Positions 12,043 to 21,649 of a DNA stretch of 64,000 bases are shown here, one piece after another (within the stretch, counting starts at the first letter, position 1; each line of letters starts with the position of its first letter). The notes beneath the pieces were generated by a model that had not been told where the DNA came from, did not search any database, and was given only the letters and a program-made list of their open reading frames with translations. This DNA is from Ambrosia x helenae (lineage: Eukaryota > Streptophyta > Magnoliopsida > Asterales > Asteraceae), in assembly GCA_030844895.1 (NCBI GenBank), contig CM061228.1, positions 140,480,444 to 140,544,443 on the forward strand, given 5' to 3'. The translations under genes were made by a program, and so were the position numbers.

Positions 12043-12615
12043 GTCTCTTCGGACGCAGCCTCTCTATCCCCAGAGATAGAGGTAAGGTCTGCCTACATCT
12101 CACCCTCCCTATAGACCCTACCAATAGTTGCGCTGTTTGTGGGAATGATCTTGGTTTTAAAAAGCGCGCTCGAGGCGCGCTTAAGCGCAAAGCGCACCTA
12201 GGCGCAACCCCGTGTGCCTTATGTAACCCTAGGCGAGCAGTGTGAAAAAAGCGCAAGAAAAGCGCAAAAAGCGCCCTAAAAGCGCAAAAAGCGCACAAAA
12301 AAAGCGCACTAAAAGCGCGCTTTTTGTACACATGCTATTTTTGTGCTTAAAATTGTTATACATGTAGCTAAAAAGGTTGTACATTCAAGTTAAATCATAT
12401 CTATACCTTATTTGTATCTATATTTTGAGTAAATAATGGTAAAAACCTATAGCATATATAAAAAAAATTATATAATCGTCTTGCGCCTCGCGTACGAAAA
12501 GCCCACCGCTTTTGCGCTTCGCGCTTTGCGCCTCGGTTTTAGACCTCGTCGCTTTTGTGCGCTTCACGCTTTTTAAAACCAAGGGAATGATTGAGTATGG
12601 TGGTTGTTGTAGACT
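12043..12615 (+). mobile_element. RTE/Au-SINE-type 3' end, split by a MITE
   Basis: 12043-12149 reads GCAGCCTCTCTATCCCC, GATAGAGGTAAGGTCTGCC and CACCCTCCC, the conserved 3' end of plant RTE LINEs and Au-like SINEs. Its tail (GGGAATGATTGAGTATGG then GTTGTTGT) resumes at 12583 after the MITE at 12150-12582. Related copies are at 49752-49888 (same strand) and in the LINE at 4027-4276 (opposite strand). Confidence 0.75.
12150..12582. mobile_element. MITE with GCGC-rich subterminal repeats
   Basis: The terminal inverted repeats are CTTGGTTTTAAAAAGCG and its complement, and the interior is built of AAGCGC and GGCGC words. It is flanked by a direct repeat of GGGAATGAT (12141-12149 and 12583-12591). 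Whether the duplication is 8 bp (hAT-like) or 9 bp (Mutator-like) depends on whether the outermost C/G belongs to the element. The host is the SINE/LINE-type tail described at 12043-12615. Confidence 0.85.
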
Positions 12616-12860
12616 TGCATGCCAAACCGAGGTACAATCTGTTGTACCTGGCTCTTGGTGTTTGCTTTAAGCCAGGTAACTGAGGTTGTGATTGCAATGG
12701 TCCCAATTCCTTTGACTGGAATATACTCCTTTCTCCGCTTTGGCTTTTGTGCTGACCTGATCACATCATCTGCCGCACTTTGCTTGCATCTAGTGATTCT
12801 GGTCTTCCAACATTTGAATGGTGAATGACCCATGTTATTACGGTCCTTACAAGGTAGGCA
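12600..12860 (-). pseudogene. Ty1/copia gag zinc-knuckle fragment
   Basis: The minus frame reads CKDRNNMGHSPFKCWK, then a basic stretch, resembling the CCHC zinc-knuckle region of plant copia gag proteins. A frameshift just upstream separates it from further coding sequence, and no protease or polymerase follows. Identification rests on the knuckle and the PFKCWK context only. Confidence 0.5.
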
Positions 12861-13313
12861 ACTCTAGTTTGTAGCCTGAATGTTGCTCGAGCCTGTAACG
12901 CATTTAGCATTAGGTTTCGCTAGCACGAATTTTCTCGAAAATTCTAAAAATTTGCGAGCGGCCATCCTTATCTTGTTTTCAATATCCAGCTATCTGTCCT
13001 ATTTCCCCCTTGATCATTATCACTCTTTCATCCTAAGCATCTCGAGTTCCCTAATTGAGTTTAGAGCTTGCATGCCTCACATTCTTTCATCTGCTTCACA
13101 TTCCTCCAATTTCTACAAGACATCTTGCCTCAATCAAGGTAACGCCGTTTTGGATCTTACTCAATATGTTATCTTCTTATGGTAACAAAATGCAAAATTC
13201 ATTAAATGAATGTTTACTTATTATTTGTAAAAGTAATTATGTTGTTGCTAACCCCTGTACAAAACTCACACAAACAAAACACTAAGGAAAAAAACCCATA
13301 AAAAGTTAACCAG
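12861..13313. other. no gene seen
   Basis: Two short open stretches occur (12880-13185, 13055-13285) but they overlap in different frames and match nothing I recognise. They are treated as chance. Confidence 0.4.
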
Positions 13314-14140
13314 TAAATGGCGACAACGGATCTTTATGGCTAACTGCTGCAACAAGCTGCACAATGGGTCAATGTCAGAGCTATGGTGGCTGGAGCTACA
13401 CCGAGCTGCGCCAGGCTACGATTGTGGCTGCAAGGAGGTGGCAAGAGAGAAACAAATAGAAGTTATTATGATGTACAATGCATAGAGGGGTCAGACTTCA
13501 TAGAGAGAGGATGACTGGAGGGAGAAGAACTCAAGAACTATTAAGTCTTTGATATCATATATTATAATGAACCCAATATAGTATTATGGAATATGTTAGT
13601 ATATAGATATAGATGTTACAACCCAAACAAGAGAACTCATCCCAAAAGACTAGTCTGTCGGGAGAGATAGCCCGTTTTGGTTATAAACCCCCACATTTGT
13701 TGCCCATACAAGCGACGTGGGACAAGTCCCATACCTTGCAATGGTTCTAGTCCATAACAATAGAACATACAATCTCGAAAAAATAAGAAAAAACTCAAAA
13801 AAAAAAAAAAAAAAAAAAACTTGGAACAGGAAAAATACTATGTAATGGCAAATGGCAGCGATGGATCTATGGCCAACTGCTGCGACAAGTTGCAAGATGG
13901 CAAAGCTATGGTGATAGGAGCTACAACGAGCTACACCAAGCTACGATTGTGGCTGCATGGAGGTGGCAAGAGAAAACAAGTAAAAGTTATATATGTACAA
14001 TGCGTAGAAGGGTTGGAGAGGGAAGAGGGCTGATCTTATATGTAGTTATGTACAATGCGTAGAGGGTTCAGAGAGAGAAGAGGGCTGGAGGAAGAACACA
14101 AGAACTATAAGTCAAATGATACCATATAGTATAATGAAAC
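13314..14140. repeat. direct repeat pair of about 240 bp
   Basis: 13314-13560 and 13844-14140 are diverged copies. They share GGATCT(T)TATGGC, ACTGCTGC, GCTACGATTGTGGCTGCA and GAGGTGGCAAGAGA. Between them lie unrelated sequence and an A-run at 13798-13819. The origin of the unit is unknown; the A-run suggests retroposition, but this is weak. Confidence 0.65.
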
Positions 14141-14941
14141 ACATTACATTATTATGTATAGTCAATCAACTATGTATAGGAATAAATAAGAGTAGTTATA
14201 AAGGAAAATAAATCAAATCATATCTTTTAACCATGGTAAAACTAATAACAATAAACCCTAAATAATGTATTTAATCTAATCTAATAACGTTAATGTAGTA
14301 TATCAGAAAATCTTACAAGCTAAAAGTTCTGTAAAACTACCAGGCATATCTAGAAATATTTTCACATGAACTATATCACAATCATGTACATGATTTTCAT
14401 GTAAAAGCGGTCTGGCTGAACGCAATTACGAGTTTTATTGTTTTTGTAGAATAAATAGTGGAAAAACTTGGTTTTTCTTAGCTTGATGTCTTCCTTTGAT
14501 TCTGTACTTTAGTATACTTGGGTAAATATGCAGGCTAGATTCTTGGCTTTTAGTTTTATTATGTTAATAATTATCTTCACTTATTCCTTTAGAAAGCAAC
14601 ACATATTTTTCACTGAAAACTACCTTGCAGAATAAGGCCATGTAAACCATGATTTTGTATGATAGTTATGGATTGGCTATGCATCATTATATAGTTAAAT
14701 TTCTGTTTTTTTCTTACTTATATTGGGCGACTTCAAAATTTGAATCAATTTTATAAAAGCTTAAATTGAAGGAGATAAATTTTTTTATAAATATCTGTCT
14801 TTGTGATGCTCAAAATTCCAGTTCATATTAATGGAAATGTACTATTCTAATATGGTTCAACATTGTGTTATTTATGCAAATAATCTTTCATGCATTCAGC
14901 ATCTGAGCCTCCATTATAACGGCCAAAGTTAGAACGTTGCA
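14141..14941. other. intergenic, no gene seen
   Basis: AT-rich DNA without a recognisable gene, RNA or repeat, up to the left boundary of the duplicated segment at 14942. Confidence 0.4.
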
Positions 14942-15244
14942 ATCAATGCATAAAAACACTTCCCTGCAAAGAAAGTGTTAGTATTCCAGCAGCAACTGCT
15001 GCAATAACTGTCAGCAGCAGTCTTACAGGTCCGGCATTGACTAGTTGTACTTTGTGCTTCCTTAAGAAACTTTATAATGTTTATAGTTTATAACTGCTGA
15101 TGAACCCTGAATTTGGATTTTTTTTTTTCTGATGGCGAATCATTGCTCAGATTAACAGTAACAGGAGACTGTGGAGTAATTAAACTCAAAAGTTGATGCA
15201 AATGCTGGACTATGGTTGGTGTTTTTCCTGTGATATGGTGGCAG

Positions 15245-15327
15245 AAGTTGACCGGGCTTGGGCTAAGGATCGGTTCGGATTACTTTTTTTGAATGCATAC
15301 AAGGCCAAAAAGGAGACAATCAGATGA
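15245..15327 (+). other. possible terminal exon, conserved in both duplicates
   Basis: After a CAG acceptor the frame reads EVDRAWA, then NAYKAKKETIR and TGA. Copy B (19677-19753) keeps the frame and stop despite a 6-bp deletion and substitutions (EVDRAWAQDR). Frame retention could mean a real exon was copied or could be chance over 28 codons. I do not recognise the protein and found no upstream exon. Confidence 0.25.
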
Positions 15328-16136
15328 GATTGTGTCTATTTCTTTGATCACCATTCAGGTATGCGAGTAACCTACTAACAGATCCAATGTTATATTAGCA
15401 GAGGGAATTTGGACCCATCTACTTACGAATGGGCTGATTTGGGTTAGCTTTTATCTCTAACGGGTCATAATGATAAATTTCAATGATTTGAAATTTTTAA
15501 CTATAGTGAAAACATGCTGAACGGTTGAAAGTGACTTGAAAGTGTATGTTTAGTTTGTTTAATCTTCTACCTTCATTAATCACATTTTTGTTGAATAATA
15601 TAATATTTGTGGTCATATGCAACACTGTAATTTATGATTATATATGTGTGTATATATTGCTCCAAGCATGTGTCTTTATCCACTTTCTTGTTTTCTATCT
15701 ATTGTTATAATTGAAATCTGTATTCAGGGTTGGCATTCTAACAAACTGTCATGGCAGTTTTCACACCCTGCTGATTTGATCTTTGACCATGTTACACTTT
15801 TACAGTTTTACGACCCGTAAGTTATGAAATTTATGCGCGGAGCTGCTTATGTGTTGGTTATTTTGGTGTAATTGGGATTGATTTGGTTACCAAATTGAAT
15901 TGTAATACACATCAAGCAAGTTAGGAGGTGCGGGACTGCACAGGAGTGCACGCTTGTTTAAGTTATTACAATTCAGGGGTTCCAAGAGGGGCAACACCCC
16001 CTTGGCAGGTCCCGAGGCAATTTTAATTCAAAGGAATAACTGCCAAAAGGTTGTTACCAGCAAGTTTTGCCCTATATTCGAAATCAAAATTTTGGTCACA
16101 AATATAGGTTCACGAATTCTCTCTCAATCACCATAT

Positions 16137-17278
16137 TGTTGAAAGTTGAAGGACCAAAGTAAAAGTAAAAGTAAAAGAGTGGTTTAAGATTAGTTTGAAT
16201 GTTTAGAATTATCTAGTTGGTTTAATTGGTAGAGATAATGATCTGGGGTAGTATTAGAATACAATTGGTAGAAGTATTTGAGTAGGATTAGTATGATTAA
16301 TTTAGTATAAATAGGGGTCTAGGTTAATGATTTTATTTGTCCCTTGTTTGTAAGTTTGTTTGATTGAATAGAAATTCGCGGGTTCGTCTCCCCAAATATA
16401 GCGGTTGTTAGTGGTGTTGTTTGGCGGTTTTGTTTTGTTGATCGTAAGGCAACAAGTGTTGTCAGGTTCGTTTATGAAAGAATGTAGTAAGTAATCAAGA
16501 ACTGGTTTCTTGAAAAGAAAGTAACGTTGAATCTTTCTAGAAAGAGATGAGATGAGAAAAGAAGAAAGTTATGCGGTGTTTGGAGATTGGTTTCGGGATT
16601 GGGAATCAATTCCAACCGAAAAAACAAACCGGTAGAAAGAATGAATGTGCCCCCAAGAGCAGATCTTGATGAATGTGCCCTCAAGAGTAGATCTTGACGA
16701 ATGATGCCTTCAAGAGCGGATCTTGAAGAAGAAAGAAAGAGATGATGCAATCAAGAGCAAATCTTGAAGAATGAAAGGAAAAATGCAGTCAAGAAACTCG
16801 TTTTCGAGTTGACGCATGAAGATCAAGAACCAGCGTGGTTCGATTGAGAAAGAAGCGCAAGAAAGAAAGCTAGACACTGAGGAAGAAAGTGAGAGTGATC
16901 AAGACTCGAGTGGTCAGATTGGGAAAACAAGAGAATGATGGTCATGTTTTAGGATTAAGGGGGAATGTTGAAAGTTAAACCTAAAACGCGTATGAGTTGA
17001 AAGACCAAATTGAAAGAGTGGTTTAATATTAGTTTGAATGTTTAGAATTATTTAGTTGGTTTAATTGGTAGAGATAATGATGTGGGGTTAGTATTAGAAT
17101 AGAATTGGTAGAAGTATTTGAGTAGGATTAGTATGATTAATTTAGTATAAATAGGGGTCTAGGTTAACAGTTTTATTTGTCCATTGTTTGTAAGTTTGTT
17201 TGATTGAATAGAAAGAGTCGCGGGTTCGTCTCCCCAAATATCTCGTGTTCGTGTTTGATCTAACTGCATGGGCCAACA
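16137..17278 (+). mobile_element. TRIM-like non-autonomous LTR retrotransposon (copy A)
   Basis: 5' LTR 16137-16454 and 3' LTR 16966-17278 both begin TGTTGAAAG and end CAACA. A 5-bp target duplication CATAT flanks the element (16132-16136, 17279-17283). A purine-rich tract (AGGATTAAGGGGGAA) sits directly before the 3' LTR. The internal ~510 bp has no protein domain but a ~27-bp minisatellite with AAGAGCAGATCTTGA units (about 16640-16770). The primer-binding site is degenerate (GTGTTGTCAGG after the 5' LTR). Confidence 0.85.
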
Positions 17279-17615
17279 CATATTCTGTTCTTATTTTCTC
17301 AAATATGAGTTGTATCCGATTGGATTTTTCGGGAGAACCATAAAAATTAATTCGATCTGAAAGTGACTATACGCCTCTCAAATCATTCGTTGAATATCAA
17401 ATTTCCAACATTATATGCATAAAACGAAGTGATTTGTAAGCAGCATAAATGTGGGATAGAAACTTAAAATTTGGAGCAAATTTCTTCCAAAGTCCATAAC
17501 ATAAGCACAGATTCTTACTGGAATTTGGTTTTTCTGTTTTTAGTGAACAAATGTTTAAAAATTCGAATGGTTTGACATTTTTACTCTATCATGAATAGGG
17601 GAACTCAGACCTGAA

Positions 17616-17790
17616 CAGGGGCGGATCCAACGCACAACCAGGGGTGCGGACGTTGCGGCTCAACTTCGCGCGCGTAGTGGAAAATTAGTGGAAAATTTGT
17701 TTTTTTTTTGCGAAATTTAAAAAATGTTGCTACTAAAATGAAAAAAATGAAAAACGTTACTACTGAAAAATGTTTCTAGATCCGCCACTG
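17616..17790. mobile_element. hAT-type MITE, 175 bp
   Basis: The termini are CAGGGGCGGATC and GATCCGCCACTG. An 8-bp target duplication GACCTGAA flanks it (17608-17615, 17791-17798). The paralogous site in copy B (25613-25620) has a single GACCTGAA and no insert, which proves the boundaries. It inserted after the segment was duplicated. Confidence 0.95.
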
Positions 17791-18269
17791 GACCTGAAAG
17801 AAAAAATGAAGTTAATCAACCGAATCATGAAGTTTTTACCATTTGTTTCTTTAAGAAGTTGGCTTATTTTAACAACAGGAAATAGTTCAGGGGCTACTTT
17901 GAAATATTTTTAAACTGACGTTGCAAAAATGGAAGTAGACATATATTTAAGGGTTGGTATTGCAATTATGATAACACGTCAGACGTACAATAATGTGAAG
18001 ATACTTATTTCTGGGCCCACCTTTTCATCGTTTCTATCCTTATCCATATCATTTTCCTTCAATTCCACTCTCTTTTTCTTTATTTCCACACTCCCCCAGT
18101 AAATAATTAGATCGTTTTAATTTTTATAAATTATAATGAAACTAAAACATCATATATTTTTACCAAATAAAAGATACAAAAGTTGATTATGTTACTTGTT
18201 TTTTGCCAACAGACTCCAAATAATTTTCAATTTAAGCTTTAGTTTGTAATTCATTGATAAAAAAAAAGG

Positions 18270-18365
18270 GTAAATTACATAAGGATGGTAGGTAGGCGGG
18301 CAACAAGCTGCGCCGCCACCCCTTTTTGAATAGAAAATCATAATCTGCTAAAAACAGATTAGGAT
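18270..18365 (-). pseudogene. 3' end fragment of an R2-like non-LTR element
   Basis: On the minus strand the sequence matches the last ~25 codons and stop region of the intact elements at 21650 and 38671 (GGCGGCGCAGCTTGTTGC and flanks). The coding frame is broken. It lies next to, and opposite in orientation to, the upstream portion at 18403-18689. Confidence 0.75.
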
Positions 18366-18402
18366 TTTTTTTATTTTTCAGTCGGGTTTGAATAAATCTT
18401 TG

Positions 18403-18689
18403 GGTGGTATTTGGATGGGATGGGAGAAACACGCTTGTGTTGACTTCACAGGTGTGTCTCTTCTAGTTGGTTTACGTGATAATGGTTTCGTGGCTGGACA
18501 GAAATTGAGAAAGACGGAATCAAAGAAAGTGGAAAAACACGCCAAAGCCTGCGAAGATAACCAACATGTTTTCGCCCCATTAGCTTTTGATACCTTTGGC
18601 TCCTTGGCGCCGAAAGTTATCTGTTTCCTGAAAAGGGTCCAACGGGCCATTCATAGCAATGTTTCGATTCCATGGGAAGAATGAAAGGA
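18403..18689 (+). pseudogene. C-terminal fragment of a diverged R2-like non-LTR element
   Basis: About 90 residues read KHACVDFTGVS, LVGLRDNGFV and DNQHVFAPLAFDTFGSLAP. They align with the endonuclease-region tail of the intact ~1072-residue proteins but differ at many positions, roughly a third by eye. This is an older or separate subfamily. The piece starts immediately after the end of duplicated host sequence at 18402. Confidence 0.85.
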
Positions 18690-18853
18690 CGAAAATGCCC
18701 CTCAGAATTAACTGAGTTTTTGTCCCTCGTTAGAAACTCAGTTAAATATGGGCCAAAATGGCAATTTTCGAACTTTGAGGGGTGCTTTTGGCAGAAAAAA
18801 AAAAGATAACTGGCCAAACAAGCAATCTGGGCCAAACCTGAGGGGCATTATCG
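18690..18853. repeat. small inverted-repeat element, possible MITE
   Basis: It is bounded by CGAAAATGCCCCTCAG and CTGAGGGGCATTATCG (15 of 16 positions complementary), 164 bp overall. No clear target duplication was found. Confidence 0.5.
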
Positions 18854-19373
18854 TTTTAGAGAGTAGTGTACGAGTGCGTATCGTGTAGGTAGGCATTTAT
18901 GTATGAGTTTAGTCTGACTAAGAAGTTCTAACTAAAAAATTTCCGACTTTTCAACCCATAAGTTAAAGAAATGTTTAAATACAAAAAAATTTATTTTCCA
19001 AAATTCATCAAGGCATCTGGGATCATTCACAACCTTCACATCATTTTAAATCTTGGTCTTTCGAAACACATTAGATTTACACACACTTCATGAAATGGTT
19101 TCATCTTGCATTTTATAAACTTGCATTGCATATTTTACAAATCAAATGTAAATCTTCATGTTTTCATGTAACGCATCCAATATATGTTTTCGGGAGGAAT
19201 TTGCAACTAATAATATACCTTATAACACTTTTCAAACTCGACTTCTCGTAAACACATGAAAATGTCTACCTACGAAATCTTTTCAAGTGAACCTGTTTTG
19301 AAATTAAAACATTCTTCGGTTTCCAAAAAGTTATCCTCATACCAGTAGACTATACGTCTGTTCTGCGCACTTT
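18854..19373. other. spacer between the two segmental duplicates
   Basis: AT-rich DNA with no counterpart beyond either duplicate and no gene or repeat recognised. Confidence 0.4.
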
Positions 19374-21649
19374 ATCAATGCATAAAAACACTTCCCTGCA
19401 AAGAAAGTGTTAGTATTCCAGCAGCAACTGCTGCAATAACTGTCAGCAGCAGTCTTACAGGTCCGGCATTGACTAGTTGTACTTTGTGCTTCCTTAAGAA
19501 ACTTTATAATGTTTATAGTTTATAACTGCTGATGAAACCTGAATTTGGATTTTTTTTTTTCTGATGGCGAATCATTGCTCAGATTAACAGTAACCGGAGA
19601 CTGTGGAGTAATTAAACTCAAAAGTTGATACAAATGCTGGACTATGGTTGGTGTTTTTTCAGTGATATGGTGTCAGAAGTTGACCGGGCTTGGGCTCAGG
19701 ATCGGATACTTTTCTTGAATGCATACAAGGCCAAAAAGGAGACAATCAGATGAGATTGTATCTATTTCTTTGATCACCATTCAGGTATGCGAGTAACCTA
19801 CTATCAGGTCCAATGTTATATTAGCAGAGGGAATTTGGACCCATCTACTTACGAATGGGCTGATTTGGGTTAGGTTTTATCTCTAACGTGTCATAATGAT
19901 AAATTTCAATGATTTGAAATTTTTAACTATAGTGAAAACATGCCGAACGGTTGAAAGTGGCTTAAAAGTGTATGTTTAGTTTGTTTAATCTTCTACCTTC
20001 ATTAATCACATTTTTGTTGAATAATATAATATTTGTGGTCATATGCAACACTGTAATTTATGATTATATATGTGTGTATATATTGCTCCAAGCATGTGTC
20101 TTTATCCACTTTCTTGTTTTCTATCTATTGTTATAATTGAAATCTGTATTCAGGGTTGGCATTCTAACAAACTGTCATGGCAGTTTTCACACCCTGCTGA
20201 TTTGATCTTTGACCGTGTTACACTTTTACGCCCCGTAAGTTATGATTTATGCGCGGAGCTGCTTATGTGTTGGTTATTTTGGTGTAATTGGGATTGATTT
20301 GGTGACCAAATTGAATTGTAATACACATCAAGCAAGTTAGGAGGTGCGGGAGTGCACGCTTGTTTAAGTTATTACAATTCGGGGGTTCCAAGGGGGGCAA
20401 CACCCCCTTGGCAGGGTCCCGAGGCAATTTTAATTAAAAGGAATAACTGCCAAAAGGTTGTTACTAGCAAGTTTTGCCCTATATTCGAAATCAAAATTTT
20501 GGTCACAAATATAGGTTCACGAATTCACTCTCAATCACCATATTGTTGAAAGTTGAAGGACCAAAGTGAAAGAGTGGTTTAAGATTAGTTTGAATGTTTA
20601 GAATTATCTAGTTGGTTTAATTGGTAGAGATAATGATGTGGGGTTAGTATTAGAATACAATTGGTAGAAGTATTTGAGTAGGATTAATTTAGTATAAATA
20701 GGGGTCTAGGTTAATGGTTTTATTTGTCCATTGTTTGTAAGTTTGTTTGATTGAATAGAAAGTCGCGGGTTTGTCTCCCCAAATATAGCGGTTGTTAGTG
20801 GTGCTGTTTGGCGGTTTTGTTTTGTTGATCGTAAGGCAACAAGTGTTGTCAGGTTTGTTTATGAAAGAATGTAGTAAGTTAATCAAGAACCGGTTTCTTG
20901 AAAAGAAAGTAACGTTGAATCTTTCTAGAAAGAGATGAGATGAGAAAAGAAGAAAGTTATGCGGTGTTTGGAGATTGGTTTCGGGATCGGGAATCAATTC
21001 CAACTGAAAAAATCAAACCGGTAGAAAGAATGAATGTGCCCCTAAGAGCAGATCTTGATGAATGTGCCCCCAAGAGCAGATCTTGATGAATGTGCCCTCA
21101 ATAGTGGATCTTGAAGAAGAAAGAAAGAGATGATGCAATCAAGAGCAAATCTTGAAGACTGAAAGGAAAAATGCAGTCAAGAAACTCGTTTTCGAGTTGA
21201 CGCATGAAGATCAAGAACTAGCGTGGTTCGATCGAGAAAGAAGAGCAAGAAATAAAGCTAGATACTGAGGAAGAAAGTGAGAGTGATCAAGACTCGAGTG
21301 GTCAAATTGGGAAAGTAAGAGAATCATGGTGAGGTTTTAGGATTAAGGGGGAATGTTGAAAGTTAATCCTAAAACACGTATGAGTTGAAAGTTGAAGGAC
21401 CAAAGTGAAAGAGTGGTTTAAGACTAGTTTGAATGTTTAGAATTATCTAGTTGGTTTAATTGGTAGAGATAATGATGTGGGGTTAGTATTAGAATAGAAT
21501 TGGTAGAAGTATTTGAGTAGGATTAGTATGATTAATTTAGTATAAATAGGGGTCTGGGTTAACGGTTTTATTTGTCCCTTGCTTGTAAGTTTGTTTGATT
21601 GAATCTAAATTTAGTTTATAACTTTTCATTAACCACGAAATAAACCAAG

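Larger units (their letters stand above)
14942..18402. repeat. segmental duplication, copy A
   Basis: This stretch aligns along its length with 19374-26471, from ATCAATGCATAAAAACACTT to AATAAATCTTTG. It contains a TRIM-like LTR element (16137-17278), a hAT MITE (17616-17790) absent from copy B, and a piece of a non-LTR element (18270-18365). Apart from a possible terminal exon at 15245-15327 I see no host gene in it. Confidence 0.9.

Noticed and set aside
16640..16770. CRISPR-like spaced repeats (AAGAGCAGATCTTGA)
   Set aside because: Units are contiguous with drifting sequence inside an LTR element in a plant genome; a minisatellite.
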